Shown: positions 37,880-49,900 of the stretch, piece after piece
How positions within the stretch are numbered: the first letter of the stretch is position 1
How the letters are laid out: every line of letters starts with the position of its first letter
NCBI GenBank assembly: GCA_035048485.1
Contig: CM068580.1
Span: 39,235,585 to 39,299,584 of the forward strand
Source of the DNA: Pteria penguin
Lineage: Eukaryota; Mollusca; Bivalvia; Pterioida; Pteriidae
Direction of reading: 5' to 3'
Length of the DNA: 64,000 nt
Program-made: the position numbers and the translations under genes
Notes under the pieces: generated by a model
Told to the model about the DNA's origin: nothing
Seen by the model: only the letters and a program-made list of their open reading frames with translations
Database searches by the model: none

Positions 37880-38014
37880 ATGCATAGACTGAATGACGTC
37901 ACTGGATGACGTCATCTGTTATCAAATTTGAACGCGCAGACGCCATTTTAGCTGCTCGTGCATTTTGTAAACATTCATGTATAATTTCCCGAACTGAACA
38001 GCTGATATAGACAG
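37880..38014 (+). promoter_or_regulatory. Putative promoter and non-coding first exon of the bHLH gene
   Basis: Two perfect TGACGTCA palindromes (37,894-37,901 and 37,907-37,914) are followed by cgcagacgccattttagctg, a YY1-like GCCATTTT context typical of transcription starts. About 65 bp further on comes the strong donor acag|gtaagc at 38,014/38,015. The next acceptor with coding sequence behind it on this strand is at 43,447. The link to the bHLH gene is inferred. Confidence 0.55.
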
Positions 38015-38378
38015 GTAAGCATAAATTCATCCACTGAATCTGTTGATACCTAAAACATTGATTCCTGAAATCAGTATATCATTATTATTGTAGACCTGTA
38101 GGTTATGCAATCTACTGTAGATAAATCTCTTTTGATCTGAATGCGTCATGTAATGCTAATCGACCCCGACCGAATTTTCATTGACAATACGTCAATAGTC
38201 AATATTGTCAATAGCATGGATGGTCAATAGATACAGTCAGTATTTGTACTGACGTACTGTTCTGTACCGTTTCAAATTCTTTCGATCTTTCAGTGTTTTG
38301 TTGAAGTTCGCGGAGGCCATCCCGGGGTAAAGCCTTCTAAGTTCTATGATCATAATGCAAAACAGATCTTAAAACAGG

Positions 38379-39948
38379 CTTACTGTCCGCGCAGCTCACT
38401 TCGGAAATCGGAAAATCGCGATTTTTTCTATTGTAGCATTAAAATTGATGAAAATGAATATGACCCTTCAATTAATTGAGTATTCTCGTAACTAAATATA
38501 CAAGTCAAACATTTCAAAGTGCAACCATTTCCCTACCGTTAGCTAAAATCACTTTTGATAGGGGATTCTCCATGTATTTTATGTCGTCCGCTAATGGTGG
38601 ATTACCTCACGTGTTTACCTGTGACGTCATTCTTGGACGAGTCTAATATTGGAAAAGGTAAAGTTAGTATATTTTCAGTTGGAAGGAATCTCCATGAACA
38701 TAATGTTCAGTCAATAGATAAAAGGGCTTTCCGATATGATGCAAAACAAGGTACCGATATTTTAAAAGTTAATTACAAGATTCATATAAAGAGAGTAAAC
38801 AACAATTTCTGCAATTTTGTTATCATATCATAATTCAGATACTTGAATGAAACCAAGGAAAGTTGTCGAGAATTACGGTTTGCTGATGCCGGGAGTTCAG
38901 TCAGGAAAATGCATAAGAATAAGGGGTAACTTTGACGGTGGAACACTCGGCACGTGATATTCCTGTACAGTGCCACTAGGCATGACAGAAAACGGAGATT
39001 CATTTAAAATAATAGGTTTCCATCAAAATGTTTTTACGACTTAGAAATTGGATCAGCCCCCACCTGTCCCCCCCCCCCCCCACTTCTTTATTTTTAGAAG
39101 GGATGAATTATGTGCCGAAGAAATAAATAAATGTGACAAAGTGAATATAAAAGAGAAAACAAACATCTGACAAAGCTGTATGACACAAATCACCGAGGAC
39201 ATGCACACCAAAAATGATAATAGTAGAATATACAAGGAAAAATGACATTACAAAAATATTTGATTGTGCTGCGGTTACGATACCGACTAAGGACGGTCGA
39301 TTGAGTACGGTTTACGGGCGCCCACTTTCCTACTCACCACAAAACCAGCACAATCAAAGGACACACATTAAAAAATTTATAAATAATAACCCATATAGAG
39401 AACAAGGATCAAAAGGTTTCTCAAGAAGAAAGGTCATAAAAATTTTATTACACACGAAACGTTTACAGAATAATATGTTGTTACCAAAAATATGTAAGGC
39501 GACATCAACATAAGTAAACCATGGTGTTCCCGTCTGTAAGCGAGCTCAGATCCTTGATCAATAGGAGTCCCGACTAATAGTCAGAGGGGACGAGGATAAT
39601 AATAATTACCGTAAAGTCAATTATTTGTGATTTAACATGGCCATTTCAATCTTTCAAATACGTACTTAACCCTTAAATCCGAAAACACCCCTATTACAAT
39701 ATCAAGATGGAATCCTCCAAATGCGACGTCATATGCATCATGATAAAATTAACATGGAGAATCCCCAATCAAAAGTGATACGAGTTGACAGTAGGCAAAT
39801 GGTTGCACTTGAGTACGTTTGTCTTATGAACTTAATTACGAGAATACTCAAATAATTGAATGGTAGTATTCATTTTTATCAATTTCAATGCTACAATAGA
39901 AAAAATCGCGATTTTCCGATTTCCGAAGTGAGCTGCGCGGACAGTAAG
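38379..39948. mobile_element. Element with about 200-bp inverted terminal repeats
   Basis: The left end cttactgtccgcgcagctca is the reverse complement of the right end tgagctgcgcggacagtaag, and pairing continues, with small differences, to about 38,585 and 39,720. The interior carries a poly(C) run and a retroelement 3' fragment (39,232-39,600). No transposase was seen. It lies in the long first intron of the bHLH gene. Confidence 0.75.
39232..39600 (-). repeat. Retroelement 3' non-coding fragment, copy 1
   Basis: It shares acgataccgact(a/t)aggacggtc and ggagtcccgactaa(t/c)agtcag, in order, with 40,690-41,080, where the same sequence follows a reverse-transcriptase relic on the - strand. That relation sets the orientation. 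Confidence 0.7.
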
Positions 39949-40042
39949 TCAAGATTGGCTACAGTACCGCCGTTCCAGCAGTTTGCAAAAAGTCCGAACT
40001 GTCATTATGGAACTTGTTAGAATCATACATAGATAAATCATC

Positions 40043-40668
40043 TTTAAATGAAAATGTTGGAAAAACAAAAAATATTGTTTTCAAAAATGGAGGCTCTTTA
40101 CGAACTGAAGATGTATGGTTTTACATGAGTGGGAAAAAATAAACAGTACAGTACGTCAGTAGACCCACTAGATAAATTTTGTTACCTTGGTCTTTTACAG
40201 AATTACAATGGAGAATTTCATGTAACTTAACTATCGCTACAATATAAGAAAGCTTATTTTGGTCTTAAAAGAAAATGAATCTGAATTTTGTAACATTATT
40301 ATCTCCCTTTGACACGTATACATTAGTAGGCTAGTGATGCATATTACGGATGTGAAGTATTGGGATTTCACTCAACCCAGATATTGGAAAGGTTCGTCTT
40401 GAATTCTGTAAAATTATGCTAGATGTGAGGAAATCCACGCCTAATGCTGTGATAAATTTTGAACTTGGTAGATTGCCAATAGAATGTATTCGCAAAACTT
40501 CGTATTTGAAGTCATTGGAAAAAAGTTTGAACAAAGGAAATTGTATTTTAGCTGCTTTGTATGATTCAATGTACAATGAATGTTTGCAAAATAGTAATTG
40601 CAAGAAAAAAGAGGACTTACTGGCTCAGTTATGTGGCAGAAGTCACCATGGAGCTATACAATACAGTA
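40043..40668 (+). pseudogene. LINE ORF2 relic, RT C-terminal region, part 1
   Basis: Frame-shifted translation gives KNIVFKNGGSL, LDKFCYLGLLQNYNG, CEVLGFHSTQILE and STPNAVINFELGRLPIEC, each matching in order the ORF2 encoded on the other strand at 55,068-58,547. Several frameshifts and stops. Confidence 0.88.
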
Positions 40669-40689
40669 CATGAATATCAATGATATACT

Positions 40690-41645
40690 AGCACATATAA
40701 CACATGACAAAAATATTTCGATTGTAGTGCAATTACGATACCGACTTAGGACGGTCATTTAATTTGACAAAAGCCAAACAAATGATGTGGTTAACCGGTT
40801 TACGGGCCCAAATTCCCACTCACCGTAGCAGCAGAACAATCAAAGGACGTACATTTAAAAATTTTTAAATAATCCTCTATGTAAAGGACAAGGGTCAACA
40901 GGTATTGCATATTGAGAGGTCATAAAAATATATAAACACGTAAGGTATGGTAAAACACATAATGATATACAAATATATGCGACATCAATATGATAAACCG
41001 TGCTCTGCCAGTCTGAAAGCGAGTTAAGACCCTAGATCTGTAGGAGTCCCGACTAACAGTCAGAGGGGACGAGGTTCAGGACCATGTCTCCTCTGAAAGA
41101 GGTTTGGACAAGGCCCGTCATATAGTCCCCACCGCCCTGTTAGTCAGCGTGCAACGTTCAAGTAAAAGTCTACATAAGGCTGTAGAGGGGCCAAATACAA
41201 GACCTATAGTCTTTTTGATGATCTCAATGTCATATTGTATATTTAGAAAACGTTTGACTATTTTATTACATGATAAAATAATGTTATCGGAGCCTTTTAC
41301 TTTCCTTAGTTTATATACGAGATCACCGTAAAAATTAGGATGGGAAATTCCATTGGATACACAGTGTTGAAAAGAAATATTTCCAAATTTAGATAGAAGT
41401 TCTGATTAAGATCTGAAGAATTTGCCGAATGTTTTTCTTGTGATATCTGTAACCCTGAGTTAAAAGTTTAGTGGTAATTTGTAAATTTCGTTTATGAAAG
41501 TCCAAAACATCGGTGCAGCCTCTGACAAATCGAACTAATTGAGATATATAAATACCATATGATGGGAGTCGAGGGACATCGCCATCCAAGTAAGGAAAAT
41601 ACAATAGGAAATCCAAAATCCTCACGTGAATCATAAATATTAGTA
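40690..41645 (-). pseudogene. Second retroelement relic: RT C-terminus and 3' non-coding region
   Basis: On the - strand the frame reads FPYLDGDVPRLPSYGIYISQ, then LLTQGYRYHK, then (after a frameshift and stop near 41,400) NFYGDLVYKLRKV and a stop near 41,115. I recognise this as the end of a reverse transcriptase seen in many invertebrate retroelements but cannot name the clade surely. It sits between the two LINE relic parts. Confidence 0.7.
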
Positions 41646-41734
41646 TATATTAGGTGGTTGCAAGAACTGGGTTGTCAAGCAATGTAAAACAATATTGTCT
41701 AGCTCTGAGCTAAGCAAAATGTAAAAACCACAAT

Positions 41735-42195
41735 ATATTTTACGTTGCTAAGCAACATCTATTTGATCAGTATAAGCACTCATTATTATCTGATATTAAT
41801 GTAATATCTTCAAATCATCACATACCTTATGATAGAAACTAGTCAGTATAAGAAAGTATCCTTTAGAGAGCCGTTTATGTCCATTGTGTGCTCCAGATGC
41901 TGGAGGTGAGTTCCACTTTTTGAAATGTCCCCATTGTCTTCATTTAAGACAACAGTTAAAAGAAAATAGAAATGTATTATGTTAGTCCCTCTGTCTTTAA
42001 ACTACTTCAGCTTTTATGTACAGAAAATGTCAAAAAGCTATGTAATTTAGGAAAATATAAAATGTGCCTTTGTCATCAGAAAACATACTGCATAGTACAT
42101 ATAAGCTTATAAACTAAATCTCTATCATATTTATTTTATATCTCCCTGTCTTACTATGTCTAATTTGAGTTTATATTGCTAAATAAACGATACAA
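41735..42195 (+). pseudogene. LINE ORF2 relic, C-terminus, part 2
   Basis: It resumes with VAKQHLFDQYK, then LCPLCAPDAGGEFHFLKCP (the C-terminal Cys/His cluster) and CHQKTYC-like remnants, colinear with the end of the ORF2 at 55,068-58,547. The 3' end has taaataaacgatac. Confidence 0.82.
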
Positions 42196-42539
42196 TACAA
42201 CGACTACTTCGAAATATTATCATATTTTTGTATACAGTTTATAAGCAGGACAATAGGGTTATAGTAATATACTTGTTCCCGAAAGACAAACTCTTTTCCG
42301 AGGCCGATAGGTTGTATTGTCTATCTTGTTTGTTTTAATTAATTATCATCTCTATAAATACACCAAGAGTAGTCTTCATCAATTGTCCTCTTAGTGGAAG
42401 ATTTTCATTGTCATCACGTCATTTTAGGTCGGATGATTCAGACATTTGATTGTGACGTCATAGAAATAGCAATTGAAAATCCCCTAAACGTCACTTTCTT
42501 GTTGAAAAAAATAATCGATCGTCGTATACAAGTTGTAGA

Positions 42540-42760
42540 TCTATTGAGTCTTTTCGTTAAGCAGAGGTATTTCCCATTTAGGACGGTATCTGTTGTAAAA
42601 TAATTTTGACATTATCAATCTCCTATGAAAGCGTCATTTGTGGACTATCATTTCTGTAAGTTTTAGATCGGTTTCCATATAATTTGATGACGGCATGACT
42701 GTTTTACGTCAGATACCGCCCGAAATGGGAAGTAACTCTGTATGACAAGGAGACCGAATA
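42540..42760. repeat. Palindromic MITE, copy 1
   Basis: tttcccatttaggacggtat at the left pairs with ataccgcccgaaatgggaag at the right; arms of about 55 bp begin near ttgagtcttttcgttaagc. Same family as 50,170-50,405. Confidence 0.75.
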
Positions 42761-43447
42761 GTAATCAATCGCTTTTTATTGTAGATTTATAGCCCGAGAA
42801 AATGGAGCTATGTCCCGGAAAATAGCATTTATCCATCATTGGAAAACACGATAGGATAGCAGCATCTAACACTTGAATTTATATAAAGTGGGAAATACGC
42901 AAAGCTATAATAATAGAACGGTTGCTTTCCGAGAAACATGCAACTTCATAGTCTATCATTTGTCTTTAACTGTTTTTGAATTTCTGATATAATTTTTGTG
43001 ACTTTTAAAATTTCATACATAATGATCATTTTTCATTATTATCCGTTCACAATATTCGAGTCACTGAAAACCAGTCAATATTACTGAAACCACTGCAGCA
43101 TATAATGACACCCGACCACCCACCCTACCCAAACAAAACGAAATGCGAATTAGTTTTTGTGTAAACTGGTCCCATACAAGGGCCCATCTGATTATGATGT
43201 TATTGCATCTTCCGACAGCGACAACACCGCATTTACAGTATTTACATGTACGCTAGAAAAAGAAAAAGAAATGATTAGCAGATTTCAGATCCTTTTACAC
43301 AAATGTGAAGATTTGTCATATTTAATCTTTTATGACTGTATAACCTATTACTAATCAGATTTATTTAGTTATACTAAATTATAAAAATAAATAAAAACTT
43401 AACACACATATTCATATTGCAGTAGCATATTATTTTCTTATTTACAG
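42761..43447. other. Intron upstream of the first coding exon
   Basis: No repeat or additional exon recognised. A 65-codon frame at 43,157 has no splice support. Confidence 0.45.
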
Positions 43448-43909
43448 AAGTTTGATACATCACCCGTAACCTACATATATACTGATGGAGAAAACAATGT
43501 CTGAAGACAGTTTGTCCCCCGCACATCCAGAGGAAACGTGTATGCTGGACCAACAAGACCACGTACCTCGACTCCAAGAGTTGTCAAAGCGCTCCCTGGA
43601 CAAATCATCGTGTACTCAGCAAGAAGACACCACTGTTGAGATAGATATTTCGGGTGTGGAATTCCAAGACACACAGTTGAGAAACGATCAAAATTCAAAC
43701 GCTCAGGTCACACTTATTGTGTCAGAAATGGGAGATGAAAATGCAAATGATGTTGATAATGGAAATTGTAATTTTGAGTCAGTTTCTGATAATATTTTAG
43801 ATAATATAGCACAACTTCAGCAGACTTATATGTTCAATACTTTGAACACTCCCTTGCCGATCTGCACACAGACAATCGTGAATAACGTTGATCAACATCA
43901 GTATCAAGG
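43448..43909 (+). CDS. bHLH gene, first coding exon (CDS from 43,485)
   Basis: Acceptor tttacag at 43,441-43,447, 37 bases of 5' UTR, then ATG at 43,485 and 141 codons plus two bases to the donor gtaggt. Acidic, rich in D, E, N, Q and S, without a known domain. ATG at 43,497 is an alternative start. Confidence 0.85.
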
Positions 43910-46900
43910 GTAGGTACATTTTAAAGTCTATTTCTCATGAGTGCATAACTCAATGTTTGAAATACATTATAGATTTAGTGTAAATACAGACACATAAAAT
44001 GTAATATAGGGACAGATCCAGGATTTGATGTTAAAACACGTGGCTTGGAAATTTACGAAAATGAAGACATCCGGGGACCACCTTAAGTCCCAAGTGAATC
44101 CAGGGCAAGCCTGTAGCGAGGTTCAAGGGGGCAAAATTCTTAGGTCTAGATGACGCTAACTGTGATAACGAAACCAAATACCAAAGTTAAGAATCATTCA
44201 GTAATTCGTATGCACATTAGCTTATATATATATCAGTCTTTCCGAAAACTATTTTACATCACTAGCCTGTAGGGCTAGTCCAGCCCAAACTTTTATTAGC
44301 CAAAGTAAAATTCTACTAGTCCAGACAAAAAATCTTTAATCTTGATAAATTTTAATTTCATAATTCATTGTTCTTCGCGAAGTCATAATCATTATTACAC
44401 TTGTCATTGCACTAAATTTTGCGTATTGAAAAGCACGTAATACACCGATCCACTTTTCAGCACAGAAACCGATGTTTGGCGGACTTTTGATTGTTATGCT
44501 TTTGACGTGAAAATCCAATGTCCAACTTGTCCAACCTTGCGTGACGTCATCATAGTCGTATTTTGCGCTAAAGTGCTTGACATTCGACGAATGTGGATCG
44601 ATGTTTTGACGAAGACGTATCCGCAGTTTGCAAGGTTGAAACAATACACATACACTTCCCTCAGGATATGATACTTATGACAGGGAATTAGCGATACGAT
44701 GATTTTTATGTGACCAATACTTCTTGAATTTAAAGAAACAATGTAATTAAGGAATCGTCAGATCCAACTTTATCCATGCGCATTACGTAATTTCATTAAA
44801 ACGTCTTTGGAGTATATGTACACTAAGTTCTTTAAATCTGCGCACATCCATCATTTCGTATAAAAGTACATAATATATTATATGCATTCGTGAATAGAAA
44901 CAGAAATTTGTATAATAGAATATCACAACACATTTTCTCTTCTTAATTTCATTTTCCATTTGAGTGCAAGATTTCTGGTAAATTACTTACTTCGTCATTA
45001 AATAGATACATTAAAGATAGTTTATCTGACTATACTGTAGAGAAAGTTTACAATAATGTGCTTTGATTTCAATTTTTAAAAGTTCTATTTACGTTTTTGA
45101 GAGATCGTTTTTCTTTTTGTATTCAGAATTTCCTCTGATAAATTAAACCACAATAATAATGTAAAATTCTTCAATAAATGCAATTTTAAACTAAATAAAA
45201 ATGTTACAAATAAAATATAACATGCCATCACTGACGAAGTGTTTAAGAAATCAAAGACATTCGCTTATCTAAAACTGTACTTGATGGAGATAAAGAAGAT
45301 TATTAATTTAAACAGTAGAGATTATAAAACGAAAATCTCGCAAATCGTTCTTACAGCTGAATCAAACTAAATTTCAGATGTATATCAAACACCGAATCAA
45401 AAGAAAATATCCAGTCGAATCGAAATTGCGATGAATCGTTTCAGCCCTACTAGCAGTTAATGCGTCATCTTTTGATCTCAACAATTTCTTATTTAATACT
45501 GAGACATCGATGTTTTTACTAGCCAGTCGGGCTATTTCAAAAGCAAATTTTACAAGCCCGAGGGAATTTTTGGTAGCCTCGGGCGTCGGGCTAGTGAGTT
45601 TTCGGAAAGACTGATGTATTCATCTTCGCAAGCCAATGCTCCGTTTCGTTCTACTGCAATACGTAGTGCTGTAGGACGAAACGGAGCCTTGGTTTGTGAA
45701 GATGAGATGTATTATGGTGTCTGGAGGCTTGCTCTTATGCTAATCAGTGTATGTGTGGCCGGGGGGACACAATTTTGTCCCCACTGCGTTTTCCAATTCG
45801 CAATGTTTTTATGTACATAATTCTGTCAAATATACAAAAGTACTTCGATCAACAGAATATTATGGTCTTTATCTGTATAAACATACCAAATATTTTTGAT
45901 TTTTTTAAATTTGCGCCCTCCCATCCCCCAATTATGTATATATGTCTACATTCCTCTGTCATTCGTAAAGTTTGCATTTAACTTCTTAAAGTTTCATGGC
46001 CAAAGATTACTTGATCTGCCGTGAAGCTCCTACGGGTCAAGAGTAACAAATAATTTTGATCATTTCATGATCTTTGCACCCAGAGGTGACGAAGGCAAAT
46101 TAAAATTAAATCAAACCTTATATCATCTATTTTCGGTGGCCAGAGCGGAGATTTATTTTGTGTGTGATATTAACACCCCCCCCCCCCCCCACCCCCCCCT
46201 TGCTTTTTGCAGATAAGAATTATATTGAACACTATTCGAAATCTTTGAATCATGCAATCTGTATATTCTTACAGTGATCAGAATGATGATTCATATGTAG
46301 ATCTATCTCAACCTCTTTCCTCGTCTACAACTGTCACCAATATACCCAGGTATGTACCACAAATGGCAAGATCTGTCGTTTTATCCAATGTCTACTTGGT
46401 TTTCTTTTCTTTCTTTCTTTTTTTTTCCCTGACGATGGCAATTTACTTAAATACATCATATGTCACATAATTATTATAGTTAAATACAAATCACTTATAC
46501 TAATGCTGTTAAGATAACCACGAAATCATTTCTGGTTCTTGTAAAATATACTTCAATAAGAATACATGTAAACGAATTTTTTCAGTATAAATTCCCATGG
46601 GTCGGATATTTTGTCATTCCCAATGGCAAAATTGGTATTATTCCTCATTTTAGGGGAATAACCCGGTTCAGATCAGAGTAAACAGTATAGGCTGGGTTGT
46701 TGTGCATTTGTTTGGGGTCCATTTCGCGAATATTTCAATTGGAGAAGCTATTCGAAATTAAAATTCAGAAAACTGTAATAAGTTTCTGGGGGACAGGCAT
46801 TGTGTAGTGGATAAGTGCTTGGCTCCCGGCGCCGACGATTCAGGTAATTTTCCCGGATTTGGCTACTACGTGTGTGTTGAAGATGTTGGTTCTATGTCGC

Positions 46901-49900
46901 GATGAAAATTCTTGAAAGCGGCAGGTTTTGCGACAGAAAATTTCCCAATATATCTTGGTCCATAAAAACGAAAGGACGGAAGGCACCGTCCATTTGCTCA
47001 TCTGTGTAGGGCCTGAGTTTTTCATTCCGGCCAGATTCTTTTTTTTTCCTCAACCTTGAGGCATTGGAATTTTTAAGTAAAGCCAGAGCAAGAAAAAGTT
47101 TTTCATAAATAGATTACTATTGTTTAGTAAGTTTATGTCTGGCCGGAGCTGTCTGATATGTTTGGGAAAATTGGGCTGTGACGCATTAATATCAGAGGGC
47201 AATGTTTAAGTACAATGTATGCCTCAAACAGTTCATTTATACGAAAAATCTCAGACGAGGCTACGGGCCTGGGATAGCATATTATTCATAATAAACGAAG
47301 GAGGCGTACAGAATGAGAGGGAGGGAAAGGGGGTAGGAGGTTGTAGGGACGTGAGGGAGAGAGGGCTATCTCCTGTCCGCCCCTCATAAACTGTTCTTGG
47401 TATATGTCCAGTTCAAATATTACGGTACTCGAGTATCAAATATGATAGGTTTGTCCAAGATTGAACTGATAAAGAACAACAGTTCAACAGCTTCGCTCGC
47501 CGGGGAAAAATAAGATATAACACCTAATTTATTCCCAAGCGCGAGTTTCGATTGCACTATTGGGGACAGATTATTATTTTTCTTTTTCACCGGGCAAGAT
47601 TACTTGATTTAGAATCAGGTCGAGATTGATAAAAAAAAAACCCAAACAAACAAAAAATACCCACTTTAGGCTTACATTCTATGAAATACCTTATAGAATA
47701 TAAGCTTGAGGGAACACCTCAAACATTACGTTCTGAGTACCTATGTTACTTAACATTATTCAGCAGCAAAATAATTCGTTGAAGTTTACATAATTAGTGT
47801 CACAACAGTTCAATTAAATAAAAAAATATCAATGTCACTTTTCTTACTTTAAATTGTCGGTTATTCAAATTTGAAAGATAAGAAATGACGAACAGTGAAA
47901 TACAATGATAATTCAAAAATACACAGCCGGTGTGGCTCAGTAGCTATATAGATTATGTGCTATGCTCATGACCGAGAGGTCCCCGGTTCGAGTCCCGCTG
48001 TGGACATACCGGTGTCCCGTTTTTCGGATGAGACAGTAAAAACCAAAATCTGTTGTCAAGGTAGGCGTGGCATGTAAAAGATCCATCAATGTTTCGGAAT
48101 AGTACGTTGCAAAGGTATAAATTTTTATGCGATGCATCAGGCAGATGCTGTCACCATACATGTGAAATAATCATAGAGTGAAGTAAAATAATAATCAATC
48201 AAAAACGAAAAGTACATTTCAATAGTTTTATGATTGTTAAATTTGTTAACGGTATGAAATAGCATAGTTTTAATGCTTTAAACGATTCTTTTTGTTTCAC
48301 CAGAATCGTTCCTGTAGTTGTGGATAATCAGAATTACACACTACCTCTGATAGAAGCACCACAACCAACGTTTTATCAACAGCCATTGATACAGGAGGTA
48401 GTACATGTACGTCTACGATAATGTATGGATTCTTGTCAAAAGTTCAAAACCTTGTAGTTTTGTAGATATTTTCATTTAAAAAAGAAATTTTGAAAAACCA
48501 TTACTACAGTGTACACTAAGTTCCTCTTTGCAGTGTAACCATAAAGTCGCTTGTGAGAGGTTAGAAGGAAGTGATGTTGAAAAGTGACAGACCGAAGGTT
48601 TTGACTAACATAATTTCATTTGGATCGACAAAATTCTGAAATTGTTTCTAAATATTTCATTGTCCTGACTGACAAAATTTTCGAAGTCACTGAAAATGAC
48701 TGACATGTTTAAAAACTTTTTCATCATCTCTGCATCTCTTGCCTATATGTAAAAATACGTTTGGAAAAATATAAATTTTACATGTATGATAATATGAGCT
48801 AAATACTAACTGCGAATGATATGTTTATATGATTGTGAAAGGCATGATGAGAAAATCTCTGTAGGATATGGGAACAAGTTTTCTGCTCATATTAAGATAT
48901 ACCTTTTATGTCTCAGTTTTTATATTTCAATGAAAAACATAAATAATGCAAAATTTGACAACAAAATATAGCTCCACGTTGTTGATTGGATTGAAGAGAG
49001 GCAAGTATGCATTGGAACAGGTTTTAATATTGTCCTCGAGTTCAGTGAATTTTGAAAAAGAAAAATAACTTATTCTGAAACTAAAGAGTACCTCCCTCAT
49101 GCATAGTTCTGTCCTTAAATGGGTTCTTTGGATCTTTCAACAATATTTATACAGTATAAGCCTTGAGCATCACTGAAGAGACAAGACAAGTTGTCGAAAT
49201 GTACATATGTTTCACCAAATTAATACATGTGTATATATCCAGATATTTATGATTGATATTTAAGTTTGTGCCCAATTTAGATATAAAAAGAGATGGCGCT
49301 TTACTAATTTTGGAGTAGGACTAGGTTTACTAGAGTAAAGCTCCTAAATCATCCTCAGTCATGTGAATTGATTTTCCAGTGGACTATACAGTGTGGAGTT
49401 TATAGCCCAATAAGTAGACTTCCGTCCACAAGTATGATCTCATTTACATAGATAGTTTATTGTCCAAGTCCAGATTTATCAATTTTATAAGTGTATAATC
49501 ATTAAAAATAAACCATTAAAACAATGTTTGCTAACTAATATCAAATGCATGCCTATAGGATAAATTTGTGAGTAGTACTACATTGAATATTTCCGCATTT
49601 TAAAGGTACCAGCTACAAGTTCATCCTTTCGTGTCATAAAATCTACTCCCAAGATAAAGCAGCCACATCATACTCCTCACCCTAGGACAGGTCAGGTACT
49701 GTTCGTGAACGAAGAAGGAGCTTCACCTCAACTATTCCAAAACCTAATTCCAGGAAGAGTAACCCCCCAGAGCACACAGGACACCAACCAGTTTATTACA
49801 CCTAATGTAAGTTTGACGATAGATCATTACAATTTGACATACATGTGGGTTTAAGTCGTTGTAGGATTACCCGTTACCGAGGTAAAAGTATACTCGGGAA

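Noticed and set aside
41104..41331. 75-codon + strand frame
   Set aside because: It is the complement of the RT relic read on the - strand.
43157..43354. 65-codon frame as an upstream exon of the bHLH gene
   Set aside because: No acceptor or donor of suitable phase, and it ends before the coding exon.
44336..44644. 102-codon - strand frame
   Set aside because: Lies inside the 17-bp-TIR element; the second copy does not preserve it.
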